NCBI GenBank assembly: GCA_945877525.1 | Contig: CAMDVP010000178.1 | Span: forward strand, 1-6,231 | Direction of reading: 5' to 3' | Length of the DNA: 6,231 nucleotides | From: an uncultured Clostridia bacterium | GTDB taxonomy: Bacteria > Bacillota > Clostridia > Christensenellales > Aristaeellaceae | Shown here: positions 1-6,170 of the stretch, in pieces | How the letters are laid out: each line of letters starts with the position of its first letter | How positions within the stretch are numbered: position 1 is the first letter of the stretch | The notes under the pieces: generated by a model | Databases searched by the model: none | Told to the model about the DNA's origin: nothing | What the model saw: the letters and a program-made list of their open reading frames with translations, nothing else | Position numbers and translations under genes: made by a program

Positions 1-72
1 CAGGCCAGCATCGTGGTCGGCGGCAGCTTCAATACCAGCCGCAACGTGGACTGGCTGGCCATCGGCACATGA
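1..72 (+). CDS. C-terminal end of a probable phage tail or fibre protein (partial)
   Basis: The frame is open from the first base and ends at TGA 70-72, giving the last 23 residues of a gene that begins outside the window. The peptide ends in VDWLAIGT, preceded by a glycine/serine-rich VVGGSFNTS stretch. This resembles the ends of beta-rich tail or fibre proteins, but 23 residues cannot establish a family. The next gene begins 13 bases after the stop behind its own ribosome-binding site, so the two are probably co-transcribed. A tail-tip or receptor-binding role is inferred mainly from position, just before the carbohydrate-binding and lysis genes. It could be any late structural protein. Confidence 0.55.
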   Translation, partial: QASIVVGGSFNTSRNVDWLAIGT

Positions 73-85
73 CGGAGGTGATTAT

Positions 86-478
86 ATGAAGGAAATGTTC
101 GAGCAGGTCATTGCGATGAAGAACTATGACCTGAAAAGCCTGCTGGCAAACATCGACCAGTACCACATTGAGGGCAGGCTGACCGACGAGGAGCGGCTCG
201 ATCTGACCATGCAGGCCCGAAAGGGCGCGGAGCCCGAGTATGACTATGCCGGGGAGATCAATGCCCTGTGGGCAGCCGTCCGGGAGCTGCAGCAGATGGT
301 CAAACCGCCCGCGGAGGAGGACGAAGCGTGGCCGGAGTTTGTCCAGCCCACGCATGCGGGTACGGCCTATCAGGTGGGCGACAAGGTCACCTTCCAGGGT
401 GAGCGGTACATCTGTGTGCTGGCCCACTGCGTATGGAGCCCGGCGGACTATCCCGCCGGGTGGGAGAAACAGGCATAA
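86..478 (+). CDS. Small phage tail-associated protein with C-terminal carbohydrate-binding-like module
   Basis: A 130-aa protein starting at ATG 86 behind GGAGGTG (74-80). Residues 1-48 are helical and charged, with YHIEGRLTDEER resembling the short XkdX-like proteins found after tail fibre genes. Residues 50-72 form a second predicted helix. An acidic, proline-containing linker (74-80) leads to residues 81-128, where AYQVGDKVTFQGERYIC and the aromatic end (W117, Y122, W126) match the pattern of small chitin/cellulose-binding (CBM5/12-like) modules seen in phage proteins. The probable role is attachment to cell-surface glycan as part of the tail tip, or a helper of lysis. There is no signal peptide or membrane segment. 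The module assignment rests on the pattern of aromatic and VGD residues. The ligand is unknown. Confidence 0.72.
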   Translation: MKEMFEQVIAMKNYDLKSLLANIDQYHIEGRLTDEERLDLTMQARKGAEPEYDYAGEINALWAAVRELQQMVKPPAEEDEAWPEFVQPTHAGTAYQVGDKVTFQGERYICVLAHCVWSPADYPAGWEKQA

Positions 479-506
479 GCGACTGTCAGAAATGGCGGTC
501 GTTTTT
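477..506 (+). terminator. Possible weak terminator or attenuator before the holin gene
   Basis: The arm CGACTG (480-485) pairs with CGGTCG (496-501), with one G-T wobble. The stem can extend outward by a G-T pair and A-T pairs to the stop codon of the preceding gene. The loop is 10 bases (486-495) and a run of five T follows (502-506). This has the shape of a Rho-independent terminator but is of modest strength. The holin gene has no obvious promoter of its own, so the hairpin may only reduce read-through into the lysis genes. Confidence 0.5.
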
Positions 507-520
507 CTATGCAGCAAAAC

Positions 521-530
521 AAAAGGAGGA
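521..530 (+). promoter_or_regulatory. Ribosome-binding site fixing the holin start
   Basis: AAAAGGAGGA lies seven bases before ATG 538. The reading frame stays open upstream to 433, but that part overlaps the preceding gene and has no comparable ribosome-binding site, so 538 is taken as the start. Confidence 0.85.
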
Positions 531-537
531 CTTTACC

Positions 538-990
538 ATGAGAGACTTTTCCATTGATCTGGTCTGGGCGAAGATCCAGATGGCCATCACCGCCATCGGC
601 GGGTGGCTGGGCTACTTTGTGGGAGGTGTGGACGGCCTGATGACCACGCTCATCATCTTCATGGTGATCGACTACATCACCGGCCTGATGTGCGCCATTG
701 CCGACAGGAAGCTGTCCAGCGCGGTGGGCTTCAAGGGCATCTGCAAGAAGGTGCTGATCATCCTGCTGGTCGGCGTGGCGCACATTGTTGACCTGCATGT
801 GGTGGGCACCGGCAGCGCGCTGCGCTCCGCCGTGGTGTGCTTCTACCTGTCCAATGAGGGCGTGAGCCTGCTGGAGAACACTGCGCACCTGGGTCTGCCC
901 ATTCCCGAGAAGCTGAAGGACATCCTGTCCCAACTGCACGGGCGCGAGGAAGTGAAGGAAGATGTGAAGGAGGATGAGAACCATGAGTGA
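538..990 (+). CDS. Phage holin, toxin-secretion/lysis holin family (Phage_holin_4-like)
   Basis: A 150-aa membrane protein that should form lesions in the cytoplasmic membrane at the end of the lytic cycle and let the downstream endolysin reach the cell wall. Hydrophobic segments lie at about residues 13-29, 34-53 and 70-90, with a weaker one near 94-112. Family-typical motifs are visible: IDYITGL (44-50) after the second segment, SAVGFKGICKK (61-71) before the third, and SNEGVSLLEN (105-114). The C-terminal tail (135-150) is highly charged, with a repeated VKED, as expected for the cytoplasmic end of a holin. This family includes the clostridial TcdE-type proteins. The last eight bases overlap the endolysin start, so the two are probably translationally coupled. 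Function is inferred from family and position. Confidence 0.9.
   Translation: MRDFSIDLVWAKIQMAITAIGGWLGYFVGGVDGLMTTLIIFMVIDYITGLMCAIADRKLSSAVGFKGICKKVLIILLVGVAHIVDLHVVGTGSALRSAVVCFYLSNEGVSLLENTAHLGLPIPEKLKDILSQLHGREEVKEDVKEDENHE
967..973 (+). promoter_or_regulatory. Ribosome-binding site of the endolysin, inside the holin gene
   Basis: AAGGAGG ends nine bases before ATG 983. An in-frame ATG at 974 directly abuts this site and is too close to be used, so 983 is the preferred start. The site is encoded by the repeated Val-Lys-Glu-Asp tail of the holin. Confidence 0.8.
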
Positions 991-2083
991 GCGCGTGAAC
1001 ACACCCTTTACCGCTGAGCATTTTGTGGCCTACTGTCTGAGGATGGTAGGCCATCCCTATTGGTACGGCACCTGCGGCTACAAGGCCACGAGCAGTCTCT
1101 TGTCCCGCAAGGCGAAGCAGTACCCGTCCCACTACGGCTCCGGGCGCACCAATCGCTACAAGCAGGACATCGCCAATCGTGAGGTGGTCTGCGACTGCAT
1201 CGGCGGCGCGAAGGGCTACGCCTGGACGGGCGGCGGTCAGGCCATGCTGGACGCCATCGGCACGGACAAGTCCGTCCCCAGCACCTACGGCGCACACGGC
1301 TGCCCGGACAAGGGCGCGAACTCCATGTTCAGCTACGCCAAGAGCAAGGGCTGTGCCTGGGGCACGATCGCTACGCTGCCCGAGGTGCCCGGGCTGGCGC
1401 TGACCAAGGACGGGCATGTCGGCTACTACATCGGCAACGGCTGGGCGGTCGAATGGCAGGGCTTTGCCTACGGCTGTGTCAAAACGCAGGTCAGCAAGCG
1501 TCCGTGGACGCACTGGTACGCGCTGCCGTTCATCGACTACGGCGACGCCATTCACAGCGCCCCCGTGCACACGCCCGATACGCCCGCGACCGAATACACC
1601 CTCGGCTCCCGTTCGCTGGAGAAGGGCTCGAAGGGCACGGACGTCAAGACCCTGCAGGAGCTGCTCCTTCAGCTGGGCTTCTCCCTGCCCAAGTACGGCG
1701 CGGACGGCAGCTTTGGCTCGGAAACGCTCTCTGCCCTGAAGGCTTTCCAGAGCAGGGCGGGCATCAAGGCGGACGGCATCTACGGCACGGAGACCCATGC
1801 TGCGCTGATGGCTGCGACCGCCGACCGGGACGAGGCGCTGAAGCCCTCCGAGCCGGAGGAAAGCGAAGAAACGCCCGACACCACCGGCAGGAAGGTCACG
1901 ATCTCATGCGTCAGCGGCACGGTCAACATCCGCACCGGCAACGGTACGCAGTACAGCCGCATCACCGCAGCGAAGAACGGCGACACCTTTGCGTGGGTGG
2001 CAACGGCTGAAAACGGCTGGCACGCGGTCGTGGTCAACGGTTGCGTGGGTTGGGTGTCCGGGAAGTACAGCAAAATAGCATAA
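983..2083 (+). CDS. Endolysin: NlpC/P60-like hydrolase with peptidoglycan-binding and SH3-like domains
   Basis: A 366-aa modular cell-wall hydrolase, expected to cleave peptidoglycan once the holin opens the membrane. There is no signal peptide, consistent with holin-dependent release. Residues 8-186 form an NlpC/P60-type cysteine hydrolase: probable catalytic Cys72 in DCIGG, His145 in DGHVGYYIGNG, and Glu157 in AVEWQG as a candidate third polar residue; WTHWYALPFIDY closes the domain. Residues 207-277 match a PG_binding_1 fold (GSKGTDVKTLQELL, then DGSFGSETLSALKAFQ and DGIYGTETHAAL). An acidic Pro/Glu/Thr linker follows (286-301). Residues 304-366 form an SH3_3-like wall-binding domain (VNIRTGNGTQYS, GWHAVV, GWVSGKY). 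The exact bond cleaved is not visible. The gene overlaps the holin by eight bases and is followed by a strong terminator, so it is the last gene of the late operon. Confidence 0.92.
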   Translation: MSERVNTPFTAEHFVAYCLRMVGHPYWYGTCGYKATSSLLSRKAKQYPSHYGSGRTNRYKQDIANREVVCDCIGGAKGYAWTGGGQAMLDAIGTDKSVPSTYGAHGCPDKGANSMFSYAKSKGCAWGTIATLPEVPGLALTKDGHVGYYIGNGWAVEWQGFAYGCVKTQVSKRPWTHWYALPFIDYGDAIHSAPVHTPDTPATEYTLGSRSLEKGSKGTDVKTLQELLLQLGFSLPKYGADGSFGSETLSALKAFQSRAGIKADGIYGTETHAALMAATADRDEALKPSEPEESEETPDTTGRKVTISCVSGTVNIRTGNGTQYSRITAAKNGDTFAWVATAENGWHAVVVNGCVGWVSGKYSKIA

Positions 2084-2095
2084 TCCTCTCACACT

Positions 2096-2129
2096 GGCGG
2101 TTGGCTTCGGCTGACCGCCTTTTTCTTTT
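2096..2129 (+). terminator. Strong Rho-independent terminator after the endolysin
   Basis: The arm GGCGGTTGGC (2096-2105) pairs with GCTGACCGCC (2110-2119) in a 10-bp stem with two G-T wobbles, closed by a stabilising TTCG loop (2106-2109). A run of T broken by a single C follows (2120-2129). It starts 12 bases after the endolysin stop and separates late lysis transcription from the recombination genes. Confidence 0.93.
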
Positions 2130-2203
2130 GGTACCCCCTCAAAAGCCTGTCCTTTTCTCCGTATTGCGGGATCGCCGGACGATGCCCCGGAAGGAGGTGC
2201 CGA
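2130..2203 (+). other. Intergenic leader between lysis and recombination modules
   Basis: These 74 bases hold no gene. The only clear element is the ribosome-binding site AAGGAGGTG (2191-2199) of the next gene. A promoter would be expected here because a strong terminator lies just upstream, but I see no convincing -35/-10 pair. The next gene may depend on a poorly conserved promoter or on read-through. Confidence 0.5.
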
Positions 2204-2614
2204 ATGACAGCACAGGAAAAGGAACGGATCACCCGGCTGCGGGGTGAAGGCAAAAGCTATGGAGCCATTGCCGCACTGCTTGGCATATCAGCCAGCAAGG
2301 TCAAGAGCTATTGTATCCGGCATGAACTGGGCGGAGCCCGATCCAGTGTCGGCAGACACACTGCCAAGGGTGGCTGCGAACAATGCGGAGCCCCTATCCA
2401 GCAAGTGCCCGGACGCAAGCACAAGCGCTTCTGCTCAGATGCCTGCAGGATGCAGTGGTGGGCAGCGCACCGGGACCAGCTGACGCAGAAGACCACGCAT
2501 ACCTTCACCTGCAGGAAGTGCGGCAGGACATTCGAGGTATATGGTGTCACGCAGCGCAGCTTCTGCAACCGCGGATGTTATGCCGCCTTTCGCGCGGGAA
2601 GGGGGAATCAGTGA
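2204..2614 (+). CDS. Helix-turn-helix protein with two Cys4 zinc-finger-like clusters
   Basis: A 136-aa basic protein starting at ATG 2204 behind AAGGAGGTG. Residues 5-38 form a helix-turn-helix of the kind used by resolvases and sigma-like regulators, with helices around ERITRLRGEG, YGAIAALLG and SASKVKSYCIRH. Two metal-binding clusters follow: C58, C61, C77, C81 (C-x2-C-x15-C-x3-C) and C103, C106, C121, C125 (C-x2-C-x14-C-x3-C). The RFCSDAC and SFCNRGC hairpins look like treble-clef zinc fingers. The role is probably DNA binding, as a regulator of the recombinase genes or an accessory or directionality factor. That is inferred from its position as first gene of the recombination cluster. 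No catalytic motif is seen. It overlaps the next gene by one base (TGATG). Confidence 0.78.
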   Translation: MTAQEKERITRLRGEGKSYGAIAALLGISASKVKSYCIRHELGGARSSVGRHTAKGGCEQCGAPIQQVPGRKHKRFCSDACRMQWWAAHRDQLTQKTTHTFTCRKCGRTFEVYGVTQRSFCNRGCYAAFRAGRGNQ

Positions 2615-2784
2615 TGGACATGAGCATGTTTCAGCGGGAACAGGGATACCGGCTCTGCCTGTCCGTGCTTGAGCAACTACGCGACAAGGGCTTGCTGACC
2701 GCCGAGGAATTCGTCCAGGCAAGGGCTGTTCTGATCGAGAAATACGACCCGCCAATCAGTGCTTTATCTCTCGAAAACCCTTGA
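2614..2784 (+). CDS. SHOCT-like mini-protein of the recombinase cluster
   Basis: A 56-aa protein whose ATG at 2614 overlaps the TGA of the preceding gene, with the purine-rich GGGGGAA as probable ribosome-binding site, so translation is likely coupled. Residues 18-44 (LEQLRDKGLLTAEEF, then ARAVLIEKY) match the short SHOCT pattern: a helix, a Gly-Leu/Ile-Leu/Ile-Thr turn, an acidic pair, and a second helix ending in a basic residue and an aromatic. SHOCT segments are usually short interaction or oligomerisation modules at protein ends. Here one makes up almost the whole protein. There is no signal peptide or membrane segment. Function is unknown. Its place between a DNA-binding protein and two recombinases suggests a partner role in integration, excision or their control. 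Confidence 0.72.
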   Translation: MDMSMFQREQGYRLCLSVLEQLRDKGLLTAEEFVQARAVLIEKYDPPISALSLENP

Positions 2785-2827
2785 TATTGCTTGACTTTTC
2801 GGGCATTCAGAGTGAGTAATACGGTCG
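2785..2827 (+). promoter_or_regulatory. Possible promoter/operator before the first recombinase gene
   Basis: This gap is AT-richer than its surroundings. TTGACT (2791-2796) is a good -35 box. The best partners are AGTAAT (2815-2820, spacing 18) or TAATAC (2817-2822, spacing 20), both imperfect. CGAAAA (2772-2777) and TTTTCG (2796-2801) form an inverted repeat around the end of the upstream gene and overlap the -35 box, so a regulator could bind here. The promoter call is tentative. Confidence 0.35.
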
Positions 2828-2835
2828 AAAGGAGG
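2828..2835 (+). promoter_or_regulatory. Ribosome-binding site fixing the start of the first recombinase
   Basis: AAAGGAGG ends nine bases before ATG 2845. The frame is open further upstream to a TTG at 2791, but that start lacks a ribosome-binding site and would add an 18-residue leader unlike recombinase N-termini. Confidence 0.85.
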
Positions 2836-2844
2836 CTTGATACA

Positions 2845-4608
2845 ATGGCCAAATCCATAACGCGGATCGACGCAAAAAAGCCGGACCTTCTTCAGCGAAA
2901 GCGTGTCGCGGCCTATGCGCGTGTTTCGATGGATACGGAACGGCTGATGCATTCGCTGTCCGTGCAGGTCAGCTACTACAGTGAGCTGATCCAGAATACG
3001 CCGGGCTGGGAATACGCGGGCGTCTATGCCGATGAAGGCATCACCGGCACGAAGATGGACAGCCGCCCGGAGTTCATCCGGATGCTGGCAGATTGCGAAG
3101 CCGGGAAGATCGACATCATTCTCACCAAAAGCCTGTCACGCTTTGCCCGAAACACAGTGGACACGCTCAACGTTGTCCGCAGGCTGAAGGAGCTGGGCAT
3201 CGAGGTTCGCTTTGAAAAGGAACGCATCAATTCACTGGCGGATGAAGGCGAGCTGCTCATTACCATCATGGCATCCTTCGCGCAGGAAGAAGTGCGCTCT
3301 CTGAGCGAAAACGTCAAATGGGGGCTGCGCAAGCGGTTTGAGCAAGGCATGCCCAATGGGCACTTTCATGTGTACGGCTACCGCTGGGAAGGAGATCATC
3401 TGGTGATTCAGCCTGATGAAGCCGCAATCGTTCGCCGGATTTTTCAGAACTTCCTTCAGGGTAAGTCCCGGCTGGAGACTGAACGCGAGTTTGCAGCGGA
3501 AGGCATCACCACAGCCAAGGGCTGCCGATGGGTGGATTCCAACATCAAGGTGGTCCTTACGAATGTGACCTATACCGGCAACCTGCTGCTTCAGAAGGAA
3601 TATATCACCGACCCGATCACCAAGAAGCGCAAGAAGAACCGCGGTGAGCTGACCCAGTATTATGTCGAGGGAACACACGAGGCCATCATTGACAAGGAGA
3701 CCTTCGATTATGTCCAGCAGGAAATGGCCCGCAGAAAGGCTCTCGGGCCTCGGGCAAACAAGTCGCTGAACCTGACCTGCTTCAGCGGGAAAATCAGGTG
3801 CCCGCACTGTGGGATCAACTATGGGCACCTGAGATCTCGCAGGGGGAGTTCCATTTCATATTGGGTCTGCGGGAGTAAGCGGAAAAAGAAAGTCGGCGAC
3901 GGCTGCCCGGTCAAGGGAGCCATGAGTGAGGTCGCCATCAGGAAGTGCTGCGCCGAGGCTCTGGGGCTGGATGCATTCGATGAGGCTGTGTTCACGGAGC
4001 GGGTCGATCACCTGGAAGTCCCCGAAAAGGACCGTTTGACCTTCTTCATGAAGGATGGTACGATCTTCACCTGCGACTGCAGGAACACGGGTCATCAGGA
4101 TTGCTGGACACCTGAGTACCGGGCGGCGGTTTCGGCCTACAGGCGTGAGCATGGCACAAACCCCAGAGGCAAGTCCTGCTTCACGTCAAAGATCAAATGC
4201 GCCTGCGGCAGCAACTACCAAACATCCTACCAGAAGCTGAAGGATGGGTCCATTCGCTACTGGCGCTGCCCGGAAAAATGCTGCGAGAAAGGCATGCGGG
4301 AGGATCGGCTGCGTGCGGTCTGCGCCGAGGTGCTTGGTACTGATGGTTTTGATGAAGCTGCCTTCACCGCGCAGGTTGAGTACATCAGCGTACTGGCGGA
4401 CGGCGTTCTGGAATTTCACCTTGCCGACGGACGTGCTGTTCAGCACAGCATCGACCTCCGGCGCAGCGGCACAAAGTGGTCGGAAGAGCAGCGCAGGCAC
4501 TTTAATGAATCCATCAAAGGCCTCTACACCCCGGAACGCAGGCAGGCGATGAGCGAACATATGAAGCAGCTTAGGAAGGAGCGCGGAGCAAATTGGCGAA
4601 AAGAGTAA
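2845..4608 (+). CDS. Large serine recombinase 1, with duplicated zinc-ribbon C-terminus
   Basis: A 587-aa site-specific recombinase expected to cut and rejoin att sites through a phosphoserine-DNA intermediate. Residues 20-170 are the resolvase catalytic domain: YARVS with nucleophile Ser28 and Arg26, YADEGITGT (61-69), and KSLSRFARN (95-103) with Arg99 and Arg102 matching the conserved catalytic arginines. GELLITIMASFAQEE (135-149) leads into the long linker helix. Residues about 175-300 are the recombinase DNA-binding domain, with VLTNVTYTGNLLLQKEY and YYVEGTHEAII as family-typical strings. The remainder is two copies of a zinc-ribbon unit (about 311-424 and 444-545). No long heptad coiled coil is apparent after the zinc ribbons, unlike typical large serine integrases. 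The gene overlaps recombinase 2 by 16 bases. Its partner and att sequence are unknown. Confidence 0.93.
   Translation: MAKSITRIDAKKPDLLQRKRVAAYARVSMDTERLMHSLSVQVSYYSELIQNTPGWEYAGVYADEGITGTKMDSRPEFIRMLADCEAGKIDIILTKSLSRFARNTVDTLNVVRRLKELGIEVRFEKERINSLADEGELLITIMASFAQEEVRSLSENVKWGLRKRFEQGMPNGHFHVYGYRWEGDHLVIQPDEAAIVRRIFQNFLQGKSRLETEREFAAEGITTAKGCRWVDSNIKVVLTNVTYTGNLLLQKEYITDPITKKRKKNRGELTQYYVEGTHEAIIDKETFDYVQQEMARRKALGPRANKSLNLTCFSGKIRCPHCGINYGHLRSRRGSSISYWVCGSKRKKKVGDGCPVKGAMSEVAIRKCCAEALGLDAFDEAVFTERVDHLEVPEKDRLTFFMKDGTIFTCDCRNTGHQDCWTPEYRAAVSAYRREHGTNPRGKSCFTSKIKCACGSNYQTSYQKLKDGSIRYWRCPEKCCEKGMREDRLRAVCAEVLGTDGFDEAAFTAQVEYISVLADGVLEFHLADGRAVQHSIDLRRSGTKWSEEQRRHFNESIKGLYTPERRQAMSEHMKQLRKERGANWRKE
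3775..4479 (+). repeat. Internal protein duplication in recombinase 1 (zinc-ribbon unit A and unit B)
   Basis: Unit A (residues about 311-424) and unit B (about 444-545) share an order of motifs: CFSGKIRC versus CFTSKIKC, SISYWVC versus SIRYWRC, RKCCAEALGLDAFDEAVFT versus RAVCAEVLGTDGFDEAAFT, then a beta-rich stretch with MKDGT versus LADGR. Candidate zinc ligands are C319, C322, C342, C354 in A and C452, C454, C475, C479 or C480 in B. Unit B has C-x-C instead of C-x2-C. The repeat is recognisable in protein and diverged in DNA. Confidence 0.82.
4573..4581 (+). promoter_or_regulatory. Ribosome-binding site for the TTG start of recombinase 2
   Basis: AGGAAGGAG lies within the end of recombinase 1, 11 bases before TTG 4593. 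The TTG start gives an N-terminus beginning MAKRVTTIQPT, closely resembling the MAKSITR start of recombinase 1. No ATG exists in this frame before the catalytic serine. Confidence 0.75.
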
Positions 4609-6170
4609 CCACCATCCAGCCGACCCTGACAAGGTTTACGGCAGTCCCCATCACGGAACAGCGCAGGCGGAAGGTAGCGGCTTACGCCCGCGTCAGTACG
4701 GACCATGAGGAACAGCAATCCAGCTATGAGGCTCAGCTGGACTACTACACCAACTTCATCCGGAACCATGACGGCTGGGAGTTCGTGAATGTATACGCCG
4801 ACGAAGGCATCACCGGCACCAGCACCAAGCACCGCGAAGGCTTCAAGCAGATGGTTGCCGACGCACTGGCAGGAAAGATCGACCTCATCGTAACGAAATC
4901 GGTCAGCCGCTTTGCCCGCAACACGGTGGACTCCCTGACCACGATCCGCCAGCTGAAGGAGCATGGTACGGAATGCTACTTTGAGAAAGAAAACATCTGG
5001 ACCTTCGACAGCAAGGGTGAGCTGCTCATTACCATCATGTCCTCACTGGCACAGGAGGAAAGTCGCTCCATCAGCGAAAACTGCACCTGGGGCCAGCGCA
5101 AACGCATGGCGGACGGCAAGGTTTCGGTTCCCTTCAGCCGCTTCCTGGGCTACGACCGCGGGGAGAACGGTGAGCTGGTGGTCAATCCCGAGCAGGCAGA
5201 GATCGTCAAGCGCATCTACACCGAATTCCTGCAGGGGGCCACGCCCCACACCATTGCGGCAGGCCTGACGGCTGACGGCATCCGTTCTCCCGGCGGCAAG
5301 GACAGATGGAACCCCAAGACGGTGCAGAGCATTCTCCAGAATGAAAAGTACAAGGGTGACGCGCTCCTGCAGAAGTGCTTTACTGAGGACTTTCTGACGA
5401 AAAAGCAGGTGAAGAATCAGGGGCAGGTGCCGCAGTATTATGTGACCGGTGACCACGAAGCCATCATCCCGGAGGATGTGTTCGATATGGTGCAGCGGGA
5501 GATTTCGATGCGGAAGCCCGGCCCCAACCGGCACAGCGGCGTCCGGGTTTTCTCCAGCACCATTTACTGCGGGGAATGCGGCGGCATATACGGCTCCAAG
5601 GTGTGGCATTCCAACGACAAGTATCGACGGGTGGTCTGGCGATGCAACAGGAAATACGATGGCGATCAGCCCTGCGGCACACCGCATTTCGATGAGGAAA
5701 CGCTGAAACAGCTGTTCCTCTCCGCGCTGAACAAGCTGGTCGGGAAGCGCAACGAGATCAGGGACAGCTTTGACGCCATACGAAGCACGGTGTTCAGTAC
5801 GGATGCGCTGGAAGCAGAGCTGGCGCAGGTTGAAGCAGAGATGAGTATCGCCGCCGAACAGGTCGCCCGAAGCATCCGCGAGAACGCCATGGTAGCGCTT
5901 GACCAGTCTGCCTACCGGGCAAGGCATGACGCCCTTTGCGACCGCTACGAAAGCCTCAAGGCCCGCTGCGCAGAACTGAAAGAAACCATCTCCGACAAGC
6001 AGACCCGGCTGGCTGCCATTGATGATTTCCTGAGAACGCTCATGAAGCAGGAGGCGCTGCCCACGGCCTTCGACCCGATGACCTACCATATCCTTGTCGA
6101 ACGGATGACGGTCTACGGCAAGGACAAGGTGATGGTTCGCTTCAAGAACGGTATGGAAATCCAGGCTTGA
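4593..6170 (+). CDS. Large serine recombinase 2, with zinc ribbon and coiled coil
   Basis: A 525-aa site-specific recombinase starting at TTG and overlapping recombinase 1 by 16 bases, which suggests translational coupling. Residues 27-175 are the catalytic domain: YARVSTD with nucleophile Ser35 and Arg33, YADEGITGT (68-76), KSVSRFARN (102-110) with Arg106 and Arg109, and GELLITIMSSLAQEE (142-156). Residues about 180-305 are the recombinase DNA-binding domain (FLGYDRG, VNPEQAEIVKRIY, ILQNEKYKGDALLQK, YYVTGDHEAII). A zinc ribbon follows with ligands C326, C329, C351 and C361. Residues about 400-480 are rich in Leu, Glu, Ala and Arg and form a probable coiled coil, the element that controls synapsis and direction in large serine integrases. 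A short beta-rich tail (490-525) ends the protein. It is close in catalytic sequence to recombinase 1 and is the more canonical integrase of the two. Confidence 0.94.
   Translation: MAKRVTTIQPTLTRFTAVPITEQRRRKVAAYARVSTDHEEQQSSYEAQLDYYTNFIRNHDGWEFVNVYADEGITGTSTKHREGFKQMVADALAGKIDLIVTKSVSRFARNTVDSLTTIRQLKEHGTECYFEKENIWTFDSKGELLITIMSSLAQEESRSISENCTWGQRKRMADGKVSVPFSRFLGYDRGENGELVVNPEQAEIVKRIYTEFLQGATPHTIAAGLTADGIRSPGGKDRWNPKTVQSILQNEKYKGDALLQKCFTEDFLTKKQVKNQGQVPQYYVTGDHEAIIPEDVFDMVQREISMRKPGPNRHSGVRVFSSTIYCGECGGIYGSKVWHSNDKYRRVVWRCNRKYDGDQPCGTPHFDEETLKQLFLSALNKLVGKRNEIRDSFDAIRSTVFSTDALEAELAQVEAEMSIAAEQVARSIRENAMVALDQSAYRARHDALCDRYESLKARCAELKETISDKQTRLAAIDDFLRTLMKQEALPTAFDPMTYHILVERMTVYGKDKVMVRFKNGMEIQA

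Noticed and set aside
448..1002. Open frame on the - strand opposite the holin
   Set aside because: The translation is His/Gln/Ala-rich, typical of the antisense of a membrane protein gene. No family motif was seen.
758..1798. Long open frame of 346 codons on the - strand
   Set aside because: It lies opposite the holin and endolysin, which have clear domains and ribosome-binding sites. Its translation is Arg/Ala/Gly-rich with no recognisable motif, as expected for an antisense frame in GC-rich DNA.
1453..2010. Forward open frame of 185 codons within the endolysin
   Set aside because: It is an out-of-frame shadow of the endolysin, rich in Arg, Gly and His, with no ribosome-binding site.
2041..2247. 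Forward open frame of 68 codons bridging the endolysin and the HTH gene
   Set aside because: It runs through the strong terminator hairpin and overlaps both neighbours. It has no suitable ribosome-binding site or recognisable motif.
2791..2845. TTG at 2791 as an earlier start for recombinase 1
   Set aside because: There is no ribosome-binding site before it, and the ATG at 2845 has AAAGGAGG at ideal spacing. The extra residues are unlike recombinase N-termini.
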